The notes below the pieces were generated by a model that did not search any database, was not told where the DNA came from, and worked only from the letters and a program-made list of their open reading frames with translations. A DNA stretch of 64,000 nucleotides from Acinetobacter calcoaceticus DSM 30006 = CIP 81.8 (GTDB lineage: Bacteria; Pseudomonadota; Gammaproteobacteria; Pseudomonadales; Moraxellaceae). The stretch covers positions 124,001-188,000 of the forward strand of contig NZ_KB849780.1 in NCBI RefSeq assembly GCF_000368965.1, read 5' to 3'. Position 1 is the stretch's first letter. Each line of letters begins with the position of its first letter. Positions 1 to 7,565 of the stretch are shown one piece after another. A program made the position numbers and the translations under genes.

Positions 1-1812
1 GCAATGAGTTGTATGTTTAATACTTCATATAGCGCACGTACTATATCATTGGATTCAAATAGTTTTGTTAATAATGGATCGGCTAGTTCAATAAGTGCTT
101 TTAATTTTTGTGGCAGCCCTACAGCGACTTTTACAAATAATACAATCGCAAAAAATATTGCCAGTCCGACTAACGGTAGTATTCTTAAATTTACAGGAGA
201 TGCTGATCCATCAAAAAATCAAACCAGTAATTTAAGTTCGGCTAGTAGTTTAATCTTGCAAAATAATACGATTGTTGAGAACTCAGCAAACACAACTTTT
301 TTATATGATAAATTAGGTAATAAAAAATTAGATTTTAATGTATTAGCTTTTAATAACGGGTCTTATGCTTGCCGATATTTACTTGGGGCAGCAGCTGAGG
401 AAAAAGATACTGGATTAGATTTGAGGTTTAATGCGTTAAATTTAACAGGAAATGCACCAAAATGTGATGTACCCAAAGAAGTAGTGCCTGCGGGTAATAC
501 TAATATTGATATAGTAAATAATGTCTTAAATACTTTATTAGAGCCTTTAAAAGGGGCTAATGAAAATAATGGATTTTTACCAATTTACTATCCTAAAAAT
601 AATTTTTCAGCCACAGATTTAATTGATGTAGATTCAGAAAATAAAGTTAGTTGCCATCCTCAAGATCAGCGTGGGTTAGCTAGATTGGTAAGCAATACAT
701 ACTATTATCAAACTTTAAATGAAAATAAAAATAGTTGTGATATTGGTTCAGTTGAATTAATGAAACTTACGGCAGGTGATCTAGAAGGTTTAGGTAATAT
801 TTCATTTACGACTTTAATAGAGACATATCAAAAAAGCTATGATTTGTATGATAGCCTGCTCAAAGATCCAACTACGCCATCAAACTTTATTGTTTACTAT
901 AAAGTTCGTTTAGCTGAATTTAAGGATTTACTTGATAAGTTTAAAAATGATAAGGCTCATGTAAATACAAAATATCGAGCAATCTATATTGATTTAAAAA
1001 ATTATGGTTTTCCTCTACCAACTGAAGACATTAACCATGTATTAAAGTTTTTTAATACGGCTGATTATAATGTTAAAGCAGAACCCTTGGGCGTGGCGCA
1101 AAAAGTAGAAGATTTAACTCCTGATACTAAAACTAAGGAAAACCAGAGATGTGTGTGGAATCCAGCAGTACAGCAAATTCTTTTTTATCGTGTTGATGAT
1201 GATCCTACTTCAAGTACAACTAATGAATTTTGTAAATATACAATTACCACTAAAGCTGGTGTGGAACTTAGTAGTGGATTAATTAAAGCAAAATTTGCAA
1301 ATATTGCTCCTGTTTCTGGAGATGGCACAATAACATTTAAGTATTTAGCAAATGAAATGATTCCTTTGAATTTACTCAAATATGCGAATGATGATGGCGA
1401 TGGGCCAGTTAGTACACTTATTGCAAAGCCTGATAAGCCTCAATTTTGGGTAAATGAAAAAGGTGTAGAGTTACCTATCTATTTGCCAAGCAAAACTTCA
1501 AAAGATGGAATTTTTACGGTCGTTAAGGCAGATCGAGAAGGACCGTGTCCTGGTAAAGACAATAAAAATACATGTTACGGCGGTAATATTTATATTCAAG
1601 CAAAAAATGTCTTTAACACTTTTAACGATACACTATCTTATAATGTCTATGATGCTAATGGATTAATTTCAGCGAAACCTGGGACAATTAATCTGATAAG
1701 TACCGCAACTACTACTGATGATTCTCGAAGTGGGGGCGGCGGCGGTAGCTTAGGAATTCTATCTATAGCATCTTTACTTGGTTTAGCGGTTTATAGACGC
1801 TACCGTAAATAA
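1..1812 (+). CDS. GlyGly-CTERM surface protein, rhombotarget A-like (5' end outside window)
   Basis: The reading frame is open from the first base, so the true start lies to the left and only about 603 C-terminal residues are present. The visible part is rich in Asn, Thr and Ser, with runs such as LILQNNTIVENSA typical of right-handed parallel beta-helix repeats (roughly residues 20-130). The C-terminus has the tripartite GlyGly-CTERM sorting signal: a Gly-rich stretch (SGGGGGS), a hydrophobic helix (LGILSIASLLGLAVY) and a basic tail (RRYRK). Proteins with this tail are known substrates of rhombosortase, a rhomboid-like intramembrane protease, after type II secretion. In Acinetobacter such a protein is called rhombotarget A; that identification is by memory of the family and is less certain than the sorting signal. 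The gene looks more A+T-rich than its neighbours. A terminator hairpin follows 12 bases after the stop. Confidence 0.75.
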   Translation, partial: AMSCMFNTSYSARTISLDSNSFVNNGSASSISAFNFCGSPTATFTNNTIAKNIASPTNGSILKFTGDADPSKNQTSNLSSASSLILQNNTIVENSANTTFLYDKLGNKKLDFNVLAFNNGSYACRYLLGAAAEEKDTGLDLRFNALNLTGNAPKCDVPKEVVPAGNTNIDIVNNVLNTLLEPLKGANENNGFLPIYYPKNNFSATDLIDVDSENKVSCHPQDQRGLARLVSNTYYYQTLNENKNSCDIGSVELMKLTAGDLEGLGNISFTTLIETYQKSYDLYDSLLKDPTTPSNFIVYYKVRLAEFKDLLDKFKNDKAHVNTKYRAIYIDLKNYGFPLPTEDINHVLKFFNTADYNVKAEPLGVAQKVEDLTPDTKTKENQRCVWNPAVQQILFYRVDDDPTSSTTNEFCKYTITTKAGVELSSGLIKAKFANIAPVSGDGTITFKYLANEMIPLNLLKYANDDGDGPVSTLIAKPDKPQFWVNEKGVELPIYLPSKTSKDGIFTVVKADREGPCPGKDNKNTCYGGNIYIQAKNVFNTFNDTLSYNVYDANGLISAKPGTINLISTATTTDDSRSGGGGGSLGILSIASLLGLAVYRRYRK

Positions 1813-1824
1813 ATTATATAAAAT

Positions 1825-1850
1825 AAAAAGCCTCCAATTGGAGGCTTTTT
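1825..1850 (+). terminator. Rho-independent terminator after the GlyGly-CTERM gene
   Basis: A perfect hairpin (AAGCCTCC paired with GGAGGCTT, loop AATT inside the palindrome) is followed by five T and preceded by a run of A, so it can work in both directions. It sits directly after the stop at 1812. Confidence 0.85.
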
Positions 1851-1854
1851 ATGG

Positions 1855-1902
1855 AAAGTATATAAGTCATGAAATTCACGGGGTGTGAACTTCATATACT
1901 TA
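1855..1902. repeat. Imperfect inverted repeat between convergent genes
   Basis: AAGTATAT at the left pairs with ATATACTT at the right. Inside it ATGAAATTCAC pairs with GTGAACTTCAT with one mismatch, around a short GGGGT loop, and the left arm has about seven unpaired bases. It lies just past the 3' end of the minus-strand DUF3106 gene. It may be a processing or termination structure for that transcript, but there is no T tract, so the function is uncertain. Confidence 0.4.
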
Positions 1903-1904
1903 TA

Positions 1905-2294
1905 TTAATGTTCTAAATACTTATTCATATATTCTTCACGAATAGCTGTTCTTTCTTCACCATTTGCTTTAAGCATACGCTGACGTAAATCATTACGCTC
2001 TTGTGTACTCATTTTTTGCCATGCTTCACGCATTTTTTCTTTTTCAGCATCGGGGAGCTGAGTAAACCAGTCCATACGTTGCTGTAGGTTCGTACTTTGA
2101 TTCGCTGGTAACTCTTTTAAGCTCTGGTAACGTTTAATAACTGCACGTTGTTCCTCTTCAGAAAGGGCATTCCATGTGTCATCAACTTGTGTATTGGCAT
2201 CTTTAGAAAAAATCCAAAATCGTTCAAAACCTGCAAAACTAGTTTGCAAGAAACTTAATGAACAAAGGATAAGAGCTAATTTTTTAGCTGCCAT
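1905..2294 (-). CDS. DUF3106 domain secreted protein
   Basis: This is a protein of about 129 residues with an N-terminal signal peptide (MAAKKLALILCSLSFLQTSFA, cleavage after TSFA). The rest is a highly charged helical region with repeated W-x(3)-P/S-x(2)-E(R/K) motifs (WNALSEEEQ, WFTQLPDAEKEKM, WQKMSTQERNDL), the hallmark of the DUF3106 family. The function is unknown. The ATG at 2294 is preferred over a GTG six codons upstream because the signal peptide then begins normally and AGGA lies about 11 bases upstream. The start overlaps the end of the preceding membrane protein by 11 bases, so the gene is probably translationally coupled and belongs to the sigma-factor operon. By analogy with other ECF clusters it may act in envelope stress sensing, which is inference. 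Confidence 0.75.
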   Translation of the reverse strand: MAAKKLALILCSLSFLQTSFAGFERFWIFSKDANTQVDDTWNALSEEEQRAVIKRYQSLKELPANQSTNLQQRMDWFTQLPDAEKEKMREAWQKMSTQERNDLRQRMLKANGEERTAIREEYMNKYLEH

Positions 2295-2604
2295 GTTGTA
2301 CTTTATCCTCACCCAAGACCATTAGCATTTCTAAATCTTCCACCATTTGTGGGGATAATTTAGGATTTACAATCACTTGATTTTGTGGCTTATCAACAAT
2401 ATCTGCTGAATTAGGTAAAATTACAAAACCTGTGATCGCTGCTGCAAGTGCAAAACCAGACATTTTCCAGACACTATAAAAAGAGGCTGGTTTTTGTTGA
2501 ATATGGTCAAGCACATGATTCATGACCACTGTTTTATTTTTATGGTGATGTGCCAAACTATCAAGTTTAGACGTCACCTTTTTAGTGAAATCATCATGAT
2601 TCAT
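2284..2604 (-). CDS. Small single-pass membrane protein, probable anti-sigma factor
   Basis: This 106-residue protein has a His/Lys-rich cytoplasmic N-terminus (about residues 1-45), one transmembrane helix (KMSGFALAAAITGFVILP, about 47-65) and a C-terminal tail. The tail ends in an acidic segment (QMVEDLEMLMVLGEDKV). The gene overlaps the 3' end of the upstream sigma-factor gene by 11 bases and is overlapped in turn by the DUF3106 gene. Size, topology and position directly after an ECF sigma factor are what one expects of an anti-sigma factor, but no zinc-binding ZAS motif or RseA similarity is visible. The role is therefore inferred from context. Confidence 0.6.
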   Translation of the reverse strand: MNHDDFTKKVTSKLDSLAHHHKNKTVVMNHVLDHIQQKPASFYSVWKMSGFALAAAITGFVILPNSADIVDKPQNQVIVNPKLSPQMVEDLEMLMVLGEDKVQHGS

Positions 2605-3229
2605 CAGAACCTCCCAAGGGATTTAAATGGGCCAAGTACTCTCTAAGTCCCTGAATTGCTCGGTGATAATGGGTTTTTACACTACCTTCGGTACAGTTCA
2701 TGATCTGAGCTGTTGTGTGTGTGTCAAAACCTTCCCACGCACGTAACATAAATGCCTGTTGTTGACGAACAGGTAGCTTTGAAATCGCTTCTCGAATTTC
2801 TTCGATAGTTACTGCTTGATCGAGAAAATCCGCAGGATTAATGGCTTTTTCATCAACTACATCAATAATTTCGTCGTCGTCATTGTCCAGACTAACTTTT
2901 TTGAAGAATGAAAATGGGTTTGCTCTACGAGATTCTTTGCGGCGCCAATCCTGAAGTTTGTTGTTTAAAATCGTATAAAACAGGGGATACCATTCTTCAG
3001 TACTTTTATCGGCATAAGATTTGTGTAAAGCAATAAATGCTTCTTGAACCAAATCCATTGCAATACCTTGTTGACCTTGGGTAGCACTCTCCATCATCAC
3101 CAAAGCACGACCAGTTACATCTTGCATGAAAACTTTCAGGCGTTGTTCAGCCGTGCTTGCATGAGCACTAGATGTTTCCGATCGAGACTTTTTCGGTGCT
3201 AAATCCATGGAGATGGAAAATCCTGTCAT
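2594..3229 (-). CDS. ECF-type RNA polymerase sigma factor
   Basis: This sigma-70 family regulator has about 211 residues. Region 2 is visible around residues 30-110 (DLVQEAFIALHKSY, then YTILNNKLQDWRRKESRR). A 45-residue acidic linker (DNDDDEIIDVVDE) follows. Region 4 lies near 150-200 (LPVRQQQAFMLRAWEGFDTHTTAQIMNCTEGSVKTHYHRAIQGLR), a helix-turn-helix for the -35 element. The ATG at 3229 is chosen because AAGGTGG lies nine bases upstream; the longest frame would begin at a TTG (3253). It heads an overlapping three-gene cluster with a probable membrane anti-sigma factor and a DUF3106 protein. The upstream 140 bases contain A+T-rich elements but no sure promoter. Confidence 0.9.
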   Translation of the reverse strand: MTGFSISMDLAPKKSRSETSSAHASTAEQRLKVFMQDVTGRALVMMESATQGQQGIAMDLVQEAFIALHKSYADKSTEEWYPLFYTILNNKLQDWRRKESRRANPFSFFKKVSLDNDDDEIIDVVDEKAINPADFLDQAVTIEEIREAISKLPVRQQQAFMLRAWEGFDTHTTAQIMNCTEGSVKTHYHRAIQGLREYLAHLNPLGGSDES

Positions 3230-3367
3230 TGGACATACCCACCTTATCTTCAATATATCTCTTATATAACGTTGAAAAGAGGTGGGAGGTTGACAACAAT
3301 CGGCTATTTTTTACTAGTGTAATTGATTTTTTTCACAAATATGTGAGATGTAAAATAAATTAACGTT

Positions 3368-4144
3368 TTATTGGCGTTGACGAACCATCTCAAAAAAACA
3401 AATAGATCCTGCAATTGCTACGTTTAATGACTCTTGTCCACCTGGTTGAGGAATAGTCACTGATTGTGCTTGATCTAATGCGTAATCACTAGCACCTTGA
3501 CCTTCGTTTCCTAAAATCCATACACAGGGTTTTGAAAGATCTTGTGAGTACAGGCTTGTTGAGTGATGAGAGCTCGTAACAAAAACTGGGATTTGAAATT
3601 TTGGAAGAATATCTGTGAGTTGGAAGTTTTCAAAACAATGTAAGCTAAAATGAGCTCCCATACCTGCTCTTAAAACTCGTGGAGACCAAAGTGATGCAGA
3701 GCCTTGTGTGCAAATAATTTGTTTAATATTTGCTGCCGCTGCTGAACGTAGCAATGTGCCTACGTTACCAGGATCTTGGATATTCTCTAGAATTAAAGTA
3801 TCTACTTTATAGTCAATTGTTGATGCAGTTTTAGGCAAATCGATAATAGCCAAACAAGGCAGACTTGTACCTAAGGTACTCAAATCTCTATATAAAACTT
3901 CACTAATAACAAAGATATGACCTTGATGCAGTTCGATTATTTCTTTTAAATCTTCGTGTTCTAATGCTTGTTCTGTCGTAAATAAAGAGAAAAGCTTCTT
4001 CTGTTGCTGTAGCCACGCTAAACAAAGATGGGTACCTTCAAGGACTGTTTGCTGGTGTTTTTTTCGGGCGTTACTAAGTTCGATTAATCCACGCAAATGT
4101 TTAATTTTTGCATTGTCTTTTGATTCTAAAAAAATAACAGCCAT
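3368..4144 (-). CDS. TrmH/SpoU family RNA 2'-O-methyltransferase
   Basis: This 258-residue enzyme is predicted to methylate ribose 2'-OH in rRNA or tRNA using S-adenosylmethionine. The three SPOUT motifs are present: motif 1 (LILENIQDPGNVGTLLRSA, about residues 112-130), motif 2 (VWILGNEGQGAS, about 205-216) and motif 3 (IPQPGGQESLNVAIAGSI, about 228-245), which form the knotted cofactor site. The N-terminal part (residues 1-100) resembles the L30e-like substrate-binding domain of RlmB-type enzymes. The exact target nucleotide cannot be told from sequence. It is probably its own transcription unit, placed between fbp and the sigma gene on the same strand. Confidence 0.88.
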   Translation of the reverse strand: MAVIFLESKDNAKIKHLRGLIELSNARKKHQQTVLEGTHLCLAWLQQQKKLFSLFTTEQALEHEDLKEIIELHQGHIFVISEVLYRDLSTLGTSLPCLAIIDLPKTASTIDYKVDTLILENIQDPGNVGTLLRSAAAANIKQIICTQGSASLWSPRVLRAGMGAHFSLHCFENFQLTDILPKFQIPVFVTSSHHSTSLYSQDLSKPCVWILGNEGQGASDYALDQAQSVTIPQPGGQESLNVAIAGSICFFEMVRQRQ

Positions 4145-4203
4145 AAGGAAATATCCAACAAAAGGGCACCATCATACTATGATGCCCTAAGTAATTAAAA
4201 TTA

Positions 4204-5175
4204 TTAATGATAGTTTGTTACGCGTTCAACTTCATTTTTAGAACCAATAATTACAGGAACACGTTGGTGAAGTTCTGTTGGTTCAATGTCTAAAATACGA
4301 ACACGGCCTGTAGTTGATGCACCACCAGCTTGTTCAATGAGCATACTCATTGGATTCGCCTCATACATTAAACGTAAGCGACCCGCTTTTTTCGGATCTT
4401 TTAAGTCGTATGGATAAAGGAAAATACCACTGCGGCATAAAATACGGTGAATATCACCCACCATACATGCTACCCAGCGCATGTTGAAATCTTTTTCACG
4501 AACAGAGGTTTTACCTGCAAGTAATTCATCAATATATTGTTTTACAGGATCTTCCCAATGACGCTGATTAGAAGCATTAATTGCAAACTCTTGAGTATCT
4601 GCTGCAACTTGAACATTGTCAGTAGTGAGCAAGAATGTTTGAGTTTCTGGGTCTAAAGTAAAGAATGCTACGCCATTTCCAACTGTTAAAGCCATCATGG
4701 TTGATGGACCATAAAGTACATAACCAGCAGCAACTTGCTGTGTACCAGCTTGCATGAAATCGTCTGCTTGTGTTACCGCATTTTTTGCAGGCAGAATAGA
4801 GAAAATTGTGCCTACACACATATTAATATCAATATTACTTGAGCCATCTAATGGGTCAAACAAAACTAGATATTTACCATTTTCTTGGGCTGGTGTGAAT
4901 TCATCAAGCTCTTCAGAAGCAAGACCACCTACTTGTGGATGAACTTTTAATGCATCGATTAAATAGTCATTAGAAATCACATCAAGTTTTTTCTGTGTTT
5001 CACCTTGAACATTTTCATTACCAGCACTTCCTAAAATACCAGCGAGCGCACCTTTTTGTAAGGCTTGATCGATAGTTTTACAGGTTGTGGCGATAGTATC
5101 GATGACTTGAGCCAACTCCGGTGTTAGATTCCCTTTTTGTTGTTCTAAAAATTGGGACAAGGTGAGGTTGGACAT
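4204..5175 (-). CDS. fbp: Fructose-1,6-bisphosphatase, class 1
   Basis: This enzyme hydrolyses fructose 1,6-bisphosphate to fructose 6-phosphate, the committed step of gluconeogenesis, in the cytoplasm. The metal-binding signature [14 protein letters not shown] (about residues 106-119) and the upstream ELDE acidic site are present, and the length of 323 residues fits class 1. The start is the ATG at 5175 because AGGAG stands eight bases upstream; the longer frame from 5205 has no such site. Acinetobacter lacks a complete Embden-Meyerhof glycolysis and lives on acids, so this gene and the GAPDH at 59064 serve gluconeogenesis. Confidence 0.96.
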   Translation of the reverse strand: MSNLTLSQFLEQQKGNLTPELAQVIDTIATTCKTIDQALQKGALAGILGSAGNENVQGETQKKLDVISNDYLIDALKVHPQVGGLASEELDEFTPAQENGKYLVLFDPLDGSSNIDINMCVGTIFSILPAKNAVTQADDFMQAGTQQVAAGYVLYGPSTMMALTVGNGVAFFTLDPETQTFLLTTDNVQVAADTQEFAINASNQRHWEDPVKQYIDELLAGKTSVREKDFNMRWVACMVGDIHRILCRSGIFLYPYDLKDPKKAGRLRLMYEANPMSMLIEQAGGASTTGRVRILDIEPTELHQRVPVIIGSKNEVERVTNYH

Positions 5176-5359
5176 AGAAAATAGCTCCTGTGCTTCAAGC
5201 ATCAAAATGAGTCAGATAAATACGTGGCATATTCTAGATGAGAATGGCACAAAATAAAAATTATCTTACTTTATTTGTGTTGGATTTATGCTTACAACCC
5301 CCATTTTAAATGGTATGTTGACTATATAACAACGGACTGTATATTTTAGGAGAATCGAA

Positions 5360-5545
5360 ATGACAACAAAGAAGTTTGATGCGACCCCAACAGCAGGTGA
5401 ACCAATCAATCTAGATGAAATTTCGAAAGAGAATGTTCAGGATGCTTGGAAAGATTATGAGGCAAAACCTGAATATAAAGATTTTAATAAGCATGATTTG
5501 ATTGAATCGATGCAACATTCTGAAGAAGAAAAGAAATCTTCCTAA
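5360..5545 (+). CDS. Small acidic protein, probably NF038105 family
   Basis: This 61-residue, highly charged cytoplasmic protein starts MTTKKFDATPTAGEPINLDE and is rich in Asp, Glu and Lys. It has no signal peptide or membrane segment. A strong ribosome-binding site (AGGAGAATCGAA) precedes the ATG and a terminator hairpin follows 14 bases after the stop, so it is a genuine monocistronic gene. I believe it belongs to an Acinetobacter-restricted family listed as NF038105, but the function is unknown and that label is from memory. Confidence 0.75.
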   Translation: MTTKKFDATPTAGEPINLDEISKENVQDAWKDYEAKPEYKDFNKHDLIESMQHSEEEKKSS

Positions 5546-5557
5546 GTTTTGTTGTTA

Positions 5558-5593
5558 TAAAAAAACGCTCATAAAAATATGAGCGTTTTTTTA
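5558..5593. terminator. Bidirectional terminator between small acidic gene and pal
   Basis: The stem AAAAAACGCTCAT pairs with ATGAGCGTTTTTT around a short AAAA loop, with A and T tracts on the two sides. It can end the plus-strand small gene and the minus-strand tol-pal operon. Confidence 0.88.
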
Positions 5594-5603
5594 TGCGTAT
5601 TCT

Positions 5604-6164
5604 TTATTTTAATAAAGGAGGGACTGCTTCGTAATTAATTTCAACGCGGCGATTTTCTTTCCACGCAGATTCATCATGTCCTGCATTAACAGGAGCTTCT
5701 TTACCATAACTTACAGCTTCAAGTTGCTGTGGGTTTACGCCATTGGTAATTAAGTAACTTTGTACAGCTTTAGCACGACGCTCGCCTAAGGCCATATTGT
5801 ATTCACGTGTACCACGTTCATCTGTATGACCAGTTAATGCAACTTTTGAATTTGCATTTGCCATAAGAAATTGTGCGTGAGCTTGGAGAGTTTGATAGTC
5901 TTCAGTAGATAAGTCACTGCTGTCATAATCAAAATGAACAACGCGTTTAGCCAAAGCAGCTTTATTTGCTTCAGTCACACCTTTCGATGAAGCACCTGCC
6001 AAATTTTGAGCATTTAATGCCGCATCTTCACTTAAACCAGAAGTGTTTACTGTACTTGGATTTGTACCAGTTGCTGTAGTCGCTACCGGTTTGCGGCTAG
6101 CACAACCTGTCATCACAAGTGCTACGCTAAGAAAGGGTAAAGCTAAATATTTGATTGATTTCAT
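5604..6164 (-). CDS. pal: Peptidoglycan-associated lipoprotein Pal
   Basis: This is the outer-membrane lipoprotein of the Tol-Pal system that binds peptidoglycan and TolB, needed for outer-membrane constriction at division. It has a signal peptide with lipobox (VMTG then Cys, about residue 21). A low-complexity linker follows, then an OmpA-like domain (about 75-180) with the motif [22 protein letters not shown] that contains the diaminopimelate-binding Asp and Arg. The ATG at 6164 is chosen for GGAGA six bases upstream; two earlier ATG codons in frame lack a site. It is the last gene of the operon. No cpoB/ybgF follows; a terminator and a convergent gene come next. Confidence 0.96.
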   Translation of the reverse strand: MKSIKYLALPFLSVALVMTGCASRKPVATTATGTNPSTVNTSGLSEDAALNAQNLAGASSKGVTEANKAALAKRVVHFDYDSSDLSTEDYQTLQAHAQFLMANANSKVALTGHTDERGTREYNMALGERRAKAVQSYLITNGVNPQQLEAVSYGKEAPVNAGHDESAWKENRRVEINYEAVPPLLK

Positions 6165-6191
6165 GATCATCTCCATCAATGGAATTAAAAG

Positions 6192-7472
6192 TTATTTTGG
6201 TGCCCATGCCGGTTCACGTACTTCACCTTGTTCACTTGGTAAATTCATACGGAAACGTCCATCAGTAGACATAATAGACAACAAGCCACGGTTGCCTTCA
6301 CGAGTTGCGTAGACCACCATTTGCCCATTTGGTGAGAAACTTGGTGATTCATCTAAACTGGTTGGGGTAAGAATATTGGTGATGCCAGTATTAATGTCCT
6401 GAATTGCAACTTTATAACTGCTGCCACTTGGGCGATGAACAAGAGCAATCTTTTTGCCATCTGCACTCAAAGTTCCACGTGCATTAAATGAACCTTTAAA
6501 CGTTAGACGTTTTACTGAGCCATCAGCAAAGGTATAACGATAGATTTGGGCAGAACCACCACGGTCAGAAGTAAAAATAAACGATTTTCCATCTGGTGTA
6601 TAACGTGCTTCAGTATCAATTGCCGAGTCGTTCGTCATACGTTTGACTTGGCGAGTTGATAAATCCATTTGATAGATTTCAGGATTACCATTCATAGAGG
6701 CTGTAAATAGCATTGATTGGCCATCAGGTGAAAAACTCGGTGCGCCATTTAGGCCTTTAAAGCTTGTGAGTACTTCACGTGTCCCTGTAGATAAATCTTG
6801 TAAATAAATTGCTGGACGTTTGGTTTCAAACGAAACATAGGCAATTTTCTTGGCATCAGGTGTCCATGCCGGAGAAAGAATTGGATCACGAGATGACAAA
6901 ACTGTTTTTGGTTGTTCACCATCCGTATCTGCAATTTGTAAAGTATAACGTTCTGCAGGAGTTGCCGGATTTCTGAGTACATAAGCAATACGGCCACTAA
7001 AATCACCCGGAATGCCTGTAAGTGCCTGATAAATAGCATCACTTACCATATGGCCAGCTTGACGTATGCGTGAAGCAGGTACATTTAAAAGTTCATTTAA
7101 AATGTATTGCTGCTTTTGTACATCATAAAGTTGGTAATGAACTTCAAAACCTGTAGCTGTTTGTTTAATTTGTCCAGTAACTACATATGGAATTCCGGCA
7201 GCTTGCCAGTCAGAAGCTTGAATCTGATTGATTGCAGCATTAGCAGGTAAATTTTTAGATGAGCTTGTAAAGCGTCCAGAACGGTTTAAGTCAGTTTCAA
7301 CAATAGGAGAGAGCCCATTGTCATTATTAAACGGGACAATAGCAATTTTAGGTGCCTGATCTGGTGCTTTAGCAATTTCCAGATATAACTGGGCAAAAGC
7401 AGTTGTAGAAGCAAGAGGGCTTAAAGCGGTGATCAATGCTAAAGATAGCAGGTGTTTGCGGCTCGTATTCAT
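6192..7472 (-). CDS. tolB: Tol-Pal translocation protein TolB
   Basis: This is a periplasmic protein of 426 residues. It has a signal peptide (cleavage after ASTTAFA), an N-terminal mixed alpha/beta domain (about residues 28-165) and a C-terminal six-bladed beta-propeller. The propeller blades show repeats such as SPAWTPDAKKIAYVSFE, APSFSPDGQSMLFTAS, EARYTPDGKSFIFTSD and SPSFSPNGQMVVYATR. The propeller binds Pal and the N-terminus binds TolA. It lies between tolA and pal, with 27 bases to pal. Confidence 0.96.
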   Translation of the reverse strand: MNTSRKHLLSLALITALSPLASTTAFAQLYLEIAKAPDQAPKIAIVPFNNDNGLSPIVETDLNRSGRFTSSSKNLPANAAINQIQASDWQAAGIPYVVTGQIKQTATGFEVHYQLYDVQKQQYILNELLNVPASRIRQAGHMVSDAIYQALTGIPGDFSGRIAYVLRNPATPAERYTLQIADTDGEQPKTVLSSRDPILSPAWTPDAKKIAYVSFETKRPAIYLQDLSTGTREVLTSFKGLNGAPSFSPDGQSMLFTASMNGNPEIYQMDLSTRQVKRMTNDSAIDTEARYTPDGKSFIFTSDRGGSAQIYRYTFADGSVKRLTFKGSFNARGTLSADGKKIALVHRPSGSSYKVAIQDINTGITNILTPTSLDESPSFSPNGQMVVYATREGNRGLLSIMSTDGRFRMNLPSEQGEVREPAWAPK

Positions 7473-7565
7473 AAGTTTAAAGTCATAGCTGGTATTTTTG
7501 TGACTGTTGATTTTGTAGCATAGTTACATGCCTTAAACTATTTAAAGCATGTAACTCTTTCAAAA

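Noticed and set aside
3172..3363. Plus-strand frame of 63 residues over the sigma-factor start
   Set aside because: It overlaps the real gene antisense, shows no domain and has no ribosome-binding site.
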